The notes below the pieces were generated by a model, which worked only from the letters and a program-made list of their open reading frames with translations, did not search any database and had not been told where the DNA came from. The translations under genes were made by a program, and so were the position numbers. This document shows, piece after piece, positions 1 through 5,956 of a DNA stretch of 7,113 nt. Source of the DNA: Candidatus Peregrinibacteria bacterium. Lineage in GTDB: Bacteria; Patescibacteriota; Gracilibacteria; Peribacterales; Peribacteraceae. Positions within the stretch are counted from its first letter, which is position 1; the number at the start of each line of letters is the position of its first letter. The stretch lies in NCBI GenBank assembly GCA_016201685.1, contig JACQCJ010000022.1, positions 1-7,113 on the forward strand, written 5' to 3'.

Positions 1-429
1 GATCGCACGATTGATTGCATCGCGAGCGATCACGCGCCGCATGCACTCGAGGAGAAAAATGAAGGCAGGCCGCTCGACGCACCCAGTGGAGTCCCAGGTG
101 TCGAAACGCTGCTGCCATTACTGCTCTCTGTCGCGCATCCGAATACCGCACTCACGCGATGGCCTCATCCGATGTATACCGATACTGATACTCGCATCAC
201 GTATGCCGATATTCTTCGTCTCTGCTTTACAAATCCCAATCGTATTTTTCAACTGGGGAAGACGGGTATCAAAGAAGGTGCGGTGTCTGATCTGATCCTC
301 GTGGATCCGGAAATGGAGTGGACGATCCGAGGAACAGACCTCCATAGTAAGTGCGGTTGGACACCGTACGAAGGGTGGAGGGTGAAGGGGAAGGTGGTGC
401 GGGGGTTCTGGGGTGGGGAAGAACGATGA
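1..429 (+). CDS. pyrC: Dihydroorotase, C-terminal part (5' end outside window)
   Basis: Dihydroorotase interconverts N-carbamoyl-aspartate and dihydroorotate in cytoplasmic pyrimidine synthesis. The frame is open from base 1 and ends at TGA 427-429, giving 142 residues of the C-terminal part. Visible residues include IASDHAPH (residues 7-14), which carries the family's catalytic Asp and the following His, then PSGVPGVETLLPLLL. The end has TNPNRIFQLGKTGIKEGAVSDLILVD and DLHSKCGWTPYEGWRVKGKV, the usual small beta-sandwich tail of type I dihydroorotases and related amidohydrolases. The start and the metal-binding HxH motif lie upstream of the window. The next plus-strand feature is a REP-like hairpin 48 bases downstream. 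Family assignment is firm; exact subtype is inferred. Confidence 0.93.
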   Translation, partial: DRTIDCIASDHAPHALEEKNEGRPLDAPSGVPGVETLLPLLLSVAHPNTALTRWPHPMYTDTDTRITYADILRLCFTNPNRIFQLGKTGIKEGAVSDLILVDPEMEWTIRGTDLHSKCGWTPYEGWRVKGKVVRGFWGGEER

Positions 430-477
430 TTGGGGCTTGCAAAAGAGAAAAAACAGACTATGGCCAAAGAATATCAA

Positions 478-500
478 TGAGAGCGGGCATACGTGCCCGC
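478..500 (+). repeat. REP-like hairpin repeat, left copy
   Basis: The sequence TGAGA is followed by a perfect 7-bp stem, GCGGGCA (483-489) with TGCCCGC (494-500), around a TACG loop. The whole 23 bp recurs inverted at 982-1004 with a single mismatch in the loop. The pair brackets the transposase gene, as REP hairpins bracket RAYT genes. The first three bases (478-480) act as TGA stop for a seven-codon frame that starts at ATG 460 and encodes MAKEYQ. Confidence 0.85.
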
Positions 501-505
501 GATCC

Positions 506-530
506 CTGGGACCATGGTGCCATGTCCCAG
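506..530 (+). promoter_or_regulatory. Hairpin covering the transposase start codon
   Basis: CTGGGA (506-511) pairs with TCCCAG (525-530), and CATGG (513-517) pairs with CCATG (520-524), with one bulged C at 512 and TG at the tip. The ATG used for the transposase is 522-524, within the 3' arm. If formed in mRNA, the structure would hide the start codon and hold back translation. The structure is seen; a regulatory role is inferred. Confidence 0.5.
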
Positions 531-1466
531 CGCCATCCCGTCCAGAATGACCGGATCATGTTCATCACGACGAATCTCCGTGATCGACGACCAGTATTCG
601 CGAATGATGCCTTTGCCAGAGAAGCGATCGATGTTTTGTATCGAGTTCAAGAATTGCATCCATTCTTTCTCTACGGATTCGTAATCATGACCGACCATTG
701 TCATTTTCTGCTTAACGTCCGATCACCCGAATCCATTTCGGTCGTCATGAATCGATACAAGATGGGCGTCAGTCACAGCGTCGGCATCGGGCCACTCTGG
801 CAGCCGCGATTTCATATGCGGCTTGTACAGCATCCCCTTGGGGCACTGCGCTACATTCATGAGAATCCCGTTCGTGCGAAGATGGTCGAGCGACCGGAAG
901 ACCATCCATGGTCTTCGGCGTGTGGGAAATGGGATGTGACGAGCTTGCGGGATTCAATAAATAGGCGCGCGGGCAAAGCGCGCGGGCAAGTATGCCCGCT
1001 CTCAGTCCATTTGATGTATTTTCTGGCGTCGCACACTGCTTTTATGCAGGTGCGGCTCGAAGGCCGGAAGGCGATCGATGGGACAGGGGAGGTCTTCCAT
1101 GGACACGTGCGGCGGCAGCTTCTGATCGTAACCCAGAAGAATCTTATTCGGGGCGATGGCGCGGACGGGTTCCAGAAAATCCTCGGGATCTCCAAGGATG
1201 ATGTGCGCTTCCGGATAGGCCTCTTCGAGCGATCGCTTGCGCTCCTCTTCCCCCTGGTCGGGCAGACGTCCCTTGATGCGCCGAACGTTTGCATCGCGCG
1301 CGACGACGACCCAGAGCTCCCCCCGAGACGTCGCGGCTTCCAGGAGAAAGCGGTGGCCGGGGTGGAGATGGTCGAATGTGCCGAAGACGAGGATGCGCAT
1401 GGAGTACGGGAGTATTCGAGTACTGGAATACCGGGGGAAATCTCAGAGAAATGGTTTCCATCATGA
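522..1466 (+). CDS. REP-associated tyrosine transposase (RAYT, IS200-like Y1 family); conserved part ends near 960
   Basis: RAYT proteins are single-domain HUH/Y1 nucleases thought to cut and move REP hairpins as single-stranded DNA. Counting from ATG 522, MTDHCHFLL has the HUH-type pair H59 and H61. GPLWQPRFHMR (about 90-100) and LRYIHENPVRAKMVERPEDHPWSSA follow, both family hallmarks. Y111 in RYIHENPVRA is the likely nucleophile, judged by its spacing from the HUH pair. Homology ends at about residue 142-147 (near 960). The frame has no stop there: TAA (958-960) and TAG (962-964) are out of frame, and the ORF runs on to TGA 1464-1466. That run crosses the right-hand REP and all of the opposite-strand nucleotidyltransferase gene, so the last 168 or so residues look meaningless. 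A lost stop or small frameshift is likely. An in-frame ATG at 477 would translate the REP hairpin, so 522 is preferred. Confidence 0.8.
   Translation: MSQRHPVQNDRIMFITTNLRDRRPVFANDAFAREAIDVLYRVQELHPFFLYGFVIMTDHCHFLLNVRSPESISVVMNRYKMGVSHSVGIGPLWQPRFHMRLVQHPLGALRYIHENPVRAKMVERPEDHPWSSACGKWDVTSLRDSINRRAGKARGQVCPLSVHLMYFLASHTAFMQVRLEGRKAIDGTGEVFHGHVRRQLLIVTQKNLIRGDGADGFQKILGISKDDVRFRIGLFERSLALLFPLVGQTSLDAPNVCIARDDDPELPPRRRGFQEKAVAGVEMVECAEDEDAHGVREYSSTGIPGEISEKWFPS
965..1004 (-). repeat. REP-like hairpin repeat, right (inverted) copy, with a 12-bp tandem duplication
   Basis: Bases 982-1004 are the reverse complement of the left REP copy (478-500), matching at 22 of 23 positions. The stem is GCGGGCA (982-988) with TGCCCGC (993-999). 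The 12-mer GCGCGCGGGCAA occurs twice, at 965-976 and 978-989, so two 5' arms compete for one 3' arm. The outer TGA of the repeat, read on the minus strand (1004-1002), is the stop codon of the nucleotidyltransferase gene. Confidence 0.85.
1002..1400 (-). CDS. Cytidylyltransferase-like nucleotidyltransferase (TagD / archaeal FAD synthase-like)
   Basis: This 132-residue protein belongs to the small HxGH nucleotidyltransferases, which join CTP or ATP to a phosphorylated alcohol. It begins MRILVFGTFDHLHPGH, so the GTFD and HPGH signatures that bind nucleotide phosphates are intact. ILLGYDQKLPP (about 88-98) and HLHKSSVRR near the end match the C-terminal substrate and nucleotide region. The length equals that of glycerol-3-phosphate cytidylyltransferase (about 130). 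The substrate cannot be read from sequence: glycerol-3-phosphate, FMN and another alcohol phosphate are all possible. It lies 113 bases downstream of the 668-aa gene on the same strand, with an inverted repeat between them. No Shine-Dalgarno precedes ATG 1400-1398. Its TGA lies inside the right REP repeat, so that element abuts or has trimmed its 3' end. Confidence 0.85.
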   Translation of the reverse strand: MRILVFGTFDHLHPGHRFLLEAATSRGELWVVVARDANVRRIKGRLPDQGEEERKRSLEEAYPEAHIILGDPEDFLEPVRAIAPNKILLGYDQKLPPHVSMEDLPCPIDRLPAFEPHLHKSSVRRQKIHQMD

Positions 1467-1492
1467 CGCAACCGAGTCCCGCTATTCCAGTA
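1421..1492. repeat. Intergenic inverted repeat with TATTCCAG tandem
   Basis: Bases 1421-1435 and 1478-1492 are inverted copies with one mismatch in 15 (core TACTGGAATA / TATTCCAGTA). The intervening 42 bases could form the loop. TATTCCAG is repeated in tandem at 1483-1498. It fills the spacer between the 668-aa gene and the nucleotidyltransferase gene. There is no T-run after it on the minus strand, so it is not a standard terminator. It may be a small mobile repeat or an mRNA-processing hairpin. Confidence 0.6.
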
Positions 1493-1513
1493 TTCCAGTC
1501 CCCAGTATCCCAT

Positions 1514-3520
1514 CTACTTCTTCGTCACATCCGCCACGTACAAGCGCTTGTCATCCATCACGTAGAGGTGCGTCTCATCCGGATCCACGGAGAGATTCTG
1601 GAGCTTCCCCAACTGATCGCCCTCGAAGACGTACTGCTTGACGTACGAGGCGTCGCCGGAAGCGCCGCCGTCAGCGAAGACGATCACGCGATTGTGCACC
1701 GGATCGAGGAAGTAGAAGTGGCTGCCAGGAATCTTGAAGATCTTGGTGACGTTCTGCAGGACGCCATCGGGCGCGTTGTGGATCTGGAATGGCTGCGTCT
1801 CCCCCCGCAGCAGCTTCACGATCGCGCCTTTCTCCTTGAGGACGTACACGTTCCCGTCGATCGCCATATCGATCGCATTGCTCAAATCTCCGTTGATGTT
1901 GTACTGGACCGACGGTCCGTAGCGGTTGCTCAGGCGCTCGTACTTGTAGATCCGGTTATCCGACGAGAGGATGTAGAGGTAGCGCAAGTACGTCTCCGCG
2001 TCCTTGCCCGTGGCCCAACCGCTCGGATCCTCCGTCTTCATGGGGGTCGGCTGATTGGCGAGCAACTCGACGACGCCGTTGCCGGTCGTCAGGAAGACCT
2101 GCGACTTGTACCGGTCAAAATTCGTGCCGTCGAGGATCAGGTCTTCATCCGCGAGTCGCTTGCCGTCTTCGACGCCGTTCAGGAGAACATGGTACCAATC
2201 CTGCCGGTCGTAGACGACGAATTCTCCGTCCGCGACGCTGATCATTCCCTGCGCGCTCACGTTCGGGTTCTTCGAGGCGATGCTCACGACGAGGCGCGGG
2301 GAGAGGCGGACGACGTTGTTGAGCTCCTCGCGTTTGGCGTGGATGCGATCGAGGAGGCTCAGGGCCTCGGACCGGAAGAGGCCGCTGTCGTTATTGATCA
2401 CCTGCTTCGCCTCTTCTTCCGCGCGAACGAGGATGGTGTTCGCCCCTCGCGTGTCTCCCGTAAGTTTCCGATTGTCCGCGCTCTGAAGTTCCTGGGTGAT
2501 CTGCCTCAGGAAGTCGCTCAATTGCGCACGCGATTTGCTGCGCTGCGTGTTCGTCGAAAGCTGGACGACGATCCAGACGAGGAGGAAGAACGCGAGCGCG
2601 CCGGCGACGAGCAACAGATGCGCTCGCCGCTTGCGCTGGGGGTGCTTGAGATCCGCATGGAATGTCGTCAGACGTTCCTGCCCCAGGGACACCCAGCGCC
2701 TGAAGGTCGAGAGCACCGATTCCGTGCGTTCGCTCGAGGGCCGCACGGCTTTCCCGATGCGCTCGAGCATCGGCAGTGCGGCATCAGCCGCGGCGGCGAG
2801 GAACGCGGGCATGCGCGCGACGGAACGGCGGCGTTTGCGCCGACGAAGAGTCGGCATATCACGTTCGTTTTTGATGGCAATCTCCTCGGGTTGAGAGGCG
2901 GCGCGCGCGTCCGACTCGACATGAATCGTTGCCAGCGCCGCCGCCTCGCGCTCGGCATCGAGCGCGGTCACGAGTTCCTGGAGGAGCTGGGTTCCGCGCA
3001 GCGAAAGCTGATGCAATTGTGCGGGAGTAAAGGTGCGCAGCAGCCGCTGCGTGGAGAGAATCACGGTGTCTCTGGGCTCGAGCGGGCCGCTCGCGATGTG
3101 GACGAAGGCGGGGGCCGGCTTTCCCTTCGTGTATTCCGTGATCTGCCCCGTCGAACTTCCGCGGATCAAATAGGCCTCGCCGCGCCCGGCGTGCGACACG
3201 TGCAGCGTCCCGCCTGCATCGAGCAGCGCCACGATCGCAGAGACATCGTCGATGGCACGCGACGCGAGAAACCCGCGAAAGAGCCCGTTGAGTTCCTTGA
3301 GCGTTCCGTCGAGCCGGTGCCACGGCTCTCCTTCCGTCGAGAGGAGCGAATGCTGCACGACCGCCGCGCATTCTTCCTCGAGCGCCTTCGCCTCGCGCGG
3401 ACTCGCATTCATCTGCAGCAGCAGAAACGCCCGTTCCTTCATGGCGGAAGGGAAGGAGAGCGCCGCGAGCGAGACGCCCCCGCCCGCCTTCGTCGAGCCT
3501 GTGTGGACCGTAGAGTCCAT
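1514..3520 (-). CDS. Membrane-anchored protein with degenerate PP2C-like domain and beta-propeller-like outer domain
   Basis: The 668 residues fall into four parts. Residues 1 to about 165 resemble a PP2C/PPM phosphatase fold: DDVSAIVALLDAGGTLHVSH, then AGRGEAYLIRG where active enzymes have GDSRAYL, then LEPRDTVILSTQRLL where they have PGD...SDG. The metal-binding Asp residues are therefore missing. A basic stretch (225-235) precedes an Ala/Leu region and a single membrane segment near 300-322 (HLLLVAGALAFFLLVWIVVQ). A charged helical linker (about 328-405) leads to a C-terminal domain of repeated strands such as GNVYVLKEKGAIVKLL, HFYFLDPVHNRVIVFADG and THLYVMDDKRLYVAD, typical of an NHL- or YVTN-like propeller. 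Topology is probably cytoplasmic N-terminus and external propeller. It could pass signals across the membrane or serve as a scaffold; function unknown. ATG 3520-3518 is chosen because MDSTVHTGSTKAGGG runs straight into the domain. There is no clear Shine-Dalgarno. Confidence 0.8.
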   Translation of the reverse strand: MDSTVHTGSTKAGGGVSLAALSFPSAMKERAFLLLQMNASPREAKALEEECAAVVQHSLLSTEGEPWHRLDGTLKELNGLFRGFLASRAIDDVSAIVALLDAGGTLHVSHAGRGEAYLIRGSSTGQITEYTKGKPAPAFVHIASGPLEPRDTVILSTQRLLRTFTPAQLHQLSLRGTQLLQELVTALDAEREAAALATIHVESDARAASQPEEIAIKNERDMPTLRRRKRRRSVARMPAFLAAAADAALPMLERIGKAVRPSSERTESVLSTFRRWVSLGQERLTTFHADLKHPQRKRRAHLLLVAGALAFFLLVWIVVQLSTNTQRSKSRAQLSDFLRQITQELQSADNRKLTGDTRGANTILVRAEEEAKQVINNDSGLFRSEALSLLDRIHAKREELNNVVRLSPRLVVSIASKNPNVSAQGMISVADGEFVVYDRQDWYHVLLNGVEDGKRLADEDLILDGTNFDRYKSQVFLTTGNGVVELLANQPTPMKTEDPSGWATGKDAETYLRYLYILSSDNRIYKYERLSNRYGPSVQYNINGDLSNAIDMAIDGNVYVLKEKGAIVKLLRGETQPFQIHNAPDGVLQNVTKIFKIPGSHFYFLDPVHNRVIVFADGGASGDASYVKQYVFEGDQLGKLQNLSVDPDETHLYVMDDKRLYVADVTKK

Positions 3521-3621
3521 CAGGCATGAACGCTACCTGTGACGGGAGATTGGAGCAAGGAAGAGTGGAGGCGTGCGGCGGCCGTTTTTCTGGACATTCG
3601 GAATGTCCTTTGGGGCGGTGA
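3509..3621 (+). repeat. Direct repeat A, spanning the 5' end of the 668-aa gene
   Basis: This segment matches 3806-3912 in the same orientation. Its ends are well conserved: 3509-3542 matches 3806-3839 with two mismatches, and TGGACATT (3591) to GGGGCGGTGA (3612-3621) matches 3882-3912 well. The middle has diverged, with indels. It covers the first codons of the 668-aa gene and about 100 bases upstream. A 7-bp inverted repeat, GGACATT-CGG-AATGTCC (3592-3608), sits at its far end and is decayed in copy B. Confidence 0.8.
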
Positions 3622-3643
3622 GCGATATGCGGTGAGCGCATAG

Positions 3644-3793
3644 TCTCAAGACCGCACGCGCATCGCGCTCTCGCTCCAATGGACCCGCGATCCTTTCGAT
3701 CGGATCATCGTCGCGCACGCTCTCAGTCGAAAGGCGAAGCTCCTCACCAAAGACAAGCATATCCTCCGTCACTATGCGGGGGCGGTGTGGTAG
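3644..3793 (+). pseudogene. PIN-domain (VapC-like) toxin, C-terminal relic
   Basis: After an in-frame TAG at 3641-3643, the plus strand encodes 49 residues ending at TAG 3791-3793. They contain LQWTRDPFDRIIVAHALS and AKLLTKDKHILRHYAGAVW, the classic end of PIN-domain RNases. The Asp residues of RDPFDR and of LLTKD are two of the four acidic residues that hold Mg2+. The N-terminal half, with the first two acidic residues, is not found upstream in any frame, and no start codon fits. PIN toxins cleave RNA and pair with an antitoxin; no antitoxin gene is visible. The relic lies opposite to the 668-aa gene, between the two direct repeats, and reads as a dead toxin gene. Confidence 0.72.
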
Positions 3794-3805
3794 CCCCGTG
3801 CGGAT

Positions 3806-3912
3806 CGTAGAGTCCATCAGGCGTGCACGCTACCTGTGATGATTCGGGCAAGGGGGAATAGTGTTGCTTCTCCGGAGTTCATGGACATTGATGATGTGTC
3901 GAGGGGCGGTGA
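3806..3912 (+). repeat. Direct repeat B, duplicate of the 668-aa gene's 5' end
   Basis: This is the second copy of 3509-3621, 297 bases away at one end and 291 at the other. On the minus strand it still encodes MDSTIRTG from 3817, against MDSTVHTG in the live gene. After eight codons the frame turns into unrelated antisense of the PIN relic. It is probably what remains of a duplicated gene start or an old rearrangement. Bases 3913-3994, between this repeat and the next gene, show no gene or clear terminator. Confidence 0.78.
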
Positions 3913-3994
3913 ATGAAGAGTGATAAGTGCTGAGCATGATGTCAGTTCATCGCTCAAATCCCACAGGCGGCTCAAGAATTTTCTCAACTTGTCC

Positions 3995-4477
3995 TCATCG
4001 ATGAGAGAGCAAGTTCAGATAGGTAGCGAGCATCAAGATAGTCCCACGATCATAGCGCAGTGGGGCATTTTTATATTCTCCACTGTAGCGAACCCCACGA
4101 TATTCTTCTTGTTGGATTGCTGCCTCCCGTGCCTCTTCCATACGACATGCCTCCCACAGAATTCGTTCAATATAATCCATCGCCGTCTTGATTTCCGGCA
4201 AAGTCACAGACAATGTTTCTGGCTGTACTAAATTCCACAACTCGCCAAGCATTGTGGCATAGGTTATTACTTGCCTGCGGGCGACGAAATCGGTTCTTGA
4301 TGGGTGTAGAAATCGCTTGTACAAATCCTGCAGGAGTTGCCCAACTGTCCCAGGCTTGTACCGCTGTTTGAGACTGTCGATTTTGATTCTGATGTTCTGA
4401 GACTCTGATTCTATCGTTGCCTCAGGGTTATTTTTTACAGGTTCTTTTCCACGTTCATTTCCACGAGGTGTCTCCAT
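3995..4477 (-). CDS. Hypothetical protein, 160 aa, AT-rich orphan
   Basis: I do not recognise this protein. It is soluble and highly charged. Residues 1 to about 30 are polar and probably disordered (GNERGKEPVKNNPEATIESE). Residues 30 to about 125 look alpha-helical, with TVGQLLQDLYKRFLHPSR, ATMLGELWNLVQPE and IERILWEACRMEEAREAA. A short tail follows, YKNAPLRYDRGTILMLATYL. No signal peptide, membrane segment or catalytic motif is evident. Base composition and codon use are clearly AT-richer than in neighbouring genes, which suggests recent acquisition. ATG 4477-4475 sits just after a near-perfect promoter (4486-4514). By position the transcript starts within a few bases of the ATG, so the mRNA is probably leaderless. 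The clean frame with that promoter supports a real gene. Confidence 0.7.
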   Translation of the reverse strand: METPRGNERGKEPVKNNPEATIESESQNIRIKIDSLKQRYKPGTVGQLLQDLYKRFLHPSRTDFVARRQVITYATMLGELWNLVQPETLSVTLPEIKTAMDYIERILWEACRMEEAREAAIQQEEYRGVRYSGEYKNAPLRYDRGTILMLATYLNLLSHR

Positions 4478-4485
4478 ATGTTGTA

Positions 4486-4514
4486 ATATTAGTACTTTAC
4501 TTTTAATTTGTCAA
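4486..4514 (-). promoter_or_regulatory. Consensus sigma70-type promoter of the 160-aa gene
   Basis: On the minus strand, TTGACA (4514-4509), a 17-base spacer (4508-4492) and TAATAT (4491-4486) form an almost perfect housekeeping promoter. Counting seven bases past the -10 puts transcription start near A 4479, two bases before the ATG at 4477. There is no room for a Shine-Dalgarno, so a leaderless mRNA is predicted. Confidence 0.85.
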
Positions 4515-4555
4515 TTACAGAATTGTGGCTCTCGCAAGAGAATAAAAGCAGCTCC

Positions 4556-5950
4556 TCAATCCGCTCCCTCCCTCCCTACGATCGTGAAGAACGTTCTCCA
4601 TTGGATCCAGAGATCGAGCAGGAGCGACCATTCTTCGATGTACAAAAGATCGCAGTGGACTTCGTCTTCGAAGGGGAGATCGGAGCGGCCGGAGATTTGC
4701 GCGAGGCCGGTGATGCCGGGTTTGACGGCGAAGACTCTGCGTTGCTCGAGCGAGTAGCGTTCGACTTCGGTGATGAGGTGCGGGCGCGGTCCCACGAGCG
4801 ACATCTGGCCCGCGAACACGTTGATGAGCTGGGGCAATTCATCGAGCGACCATCTTCGCAGGAAGCGCCCGAAGCGCGTGATGCGCGGGTCGTCTTTCAC
4901 TTTGAAGAGCGGCCCGTCACGACGATGATTGAAGCTCTCCAGCAGCTCCTTCTCTTGATCCGCCCCCTTGCGCATCGACCGGAATTTAAGCACGCCGATG
5001 CGCCTGCGTCCGTGTTGCCCCACGCGTTCCGAGACGTAGAAGATCGGCCAACCACCATCGAGGAACACGCCGATCGCGATCACCAGAAACACCGGCGAAA
5101 GAAAAATCAGCAGCAAGGTGCTCACTGCAAGATCGAACATCCGCTTTGCGACGGCCCCCCACCCGTCGAGCGGGGTGGGCTGAAAGCGAATCAGCGGCAG
5201 GAGTCCCAGGCGCTCCACCTGCAGCTGGTGGGGCACATCCGCCAGCACGGGCGGGAGGAAGCCGTAGCCCACATGATGACTGCGGCAGTAGTCGATGAGC
5301 GCGAGCGTATCGCCGCTCCTCGGGTCTGGATCAGTCTGAATGACGAGATCGATGGGGCGCTGGACCGTGAGGCGTCGCAGCCCGTCGAGATTCTGGAGAT
5401 GCCCGAGGTACGCGTAGTGCCGGTCGCGCTGGAGCGTGTCTCTGGCGACGAGCGGGATCGGGTGCGCGCCGAGCGACACGACGAGGAGGCGCCCGATGCC
5501 GGCGCGCAGCATCGCCCTCTGCACGATGCGCAGGATCATCCGCAGCGTTCCCGCGAAGACGATGATGAGAACGATCGCGTAGAAGAGCAGCGCGCGCGAA
5601 AAGAAGAGCTCCTGGAGCACCAGGAAGAACCACGCGTTGAGAATCGCCAGCCACATGCCGGTGACAGCCACAACTCTTCCCAATTCCCGCCACGCGCTCA
5701 TCGTCGCCCGCAACGCATAGAGATGGAACGCAGCCGCGAGTGCGAGGAAGAGCAGGATGCTCGGGAGCGCGAACCACGTGAGGTAGTACGGCAGTTGCGG
5801 GAGGGTGGTGGCGGGATCCAGAAGCTGGCGGCCCGGCAAAAAGTCGATGTTCGCCACCCGGAGCTCGAAACTCATGAAGAGCGCCGCGAAGACCGCGATC
5901 GCATCCAGCGGCACGCGCGCAACCCCGAAGAGAGCCTCGGATTTTTTCAT
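4556..5950 (-). CDS. Polyprenyl-phosphate sugar-1-phosphate transferase (WbaP/WcaJ-like), initiating glycosyltransferase
   Basis: This enzyme family transfers a sugar-1-phosphate from a nucleotide sugar to undecaprenyl phosphate, the first membrane step of capsule, exopolysaccharide or O-antigen synthesis. The 464 residues match the long form. N-terminal membrane helices lie near 10-30, 55-80, 92-113 and 118-140. A Rossmann-like CoA-binding-type middle domain follows (about 150-250). The C-terminal catalytic domain begins KRMFDLAVSTLLLIFLSPVF (269-288). It continues with FYVSERVGQHG, LKFRSM (321-326), DDPRITRFGRFLRRWSLDEL (353-372), MSLVGPRPH and KPGITGLAQISGRSDLPFED. The D370-E371 pair in SLDELPQL is the catalytic dyad. 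All key motifs are present. The sugar cannot be told from sequence. ATG 5950-5948 fits the start MKKSEALFGVARVPLDAIAV. A TACACT hexamer six bases upstream suggests a leaderless transcript. No other glycan genes are in the window. Confidence 0.95.
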   Translation of the reverse strand: MKKSEALFGVARVPLDAIAVFAALFMSFELRVANIDFLPGRQLLDPATTLPQLPYYLTWFALPSILLFLALAAAFHLYALRATMSAWRELGRVVAVTGMWLAILNAWFFLVLQELFFSRALLFYAIVLIIVFAGTLRMILRIVQRAMLRAGIGRLLVVSLGAHPIPLVARDTLQRDRHYAYLGHLQNLDGLRRLTVQRPIDLVIQTDPDPRSGDTLALIDYCRSHHVGYGFLPPVLADVPHQLQVERLGLLPLIRFQPTPLDGWGAVAKRMFDLAVSTLLLIFLSPVFLVIAIGVFLDGGWPIFYVSERVGQHGRRRIGVLKFRSMRKGADQEKELLESFNHRRDGPLFKVKDDPRITRFGRFLRRWSLDELPQLINVFAGQMSLVGPRPHLITEVERYSLEQRRVFAVKPGITGLAQISGRSDLPFEDEVHCDLLYIEEWSLLLDLWIQWRTFFTIVGREGAD

Positions 5951-5956
5951 ACAGTC

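Noticed and set aside
1229..1238. AGCGATCGCT palindrome (HIP1-like)
   Set aside because: A single occurrence within coding sequence; not evidence of cyanobacterial origin or of a repeat.
1289..3529. Plus-strand open frame of 746 codons
   Set aside because: It is the antisense, in-register shadow of the 668-aa gene and exists because that gene lacks TTA, CTA and TCA codons. Its translation is low-complexity Arg/Glu/Asp/Val-rich with no domain.
3592..3608. GGACATT-CGG-AATGTCC as a terminator
   Set aside because: No T-run follows on either strand, and it lies where the 668-aa gene's upstream control region should be.
3533..3817. Minus-strand 94-codon frame starting MDSTIRTG
   Set aside because: Its start is the duplicated 5' end of the 668-aa gene; the rest is antisense of the PIN relic and repeat A, so it is probably not a gene.
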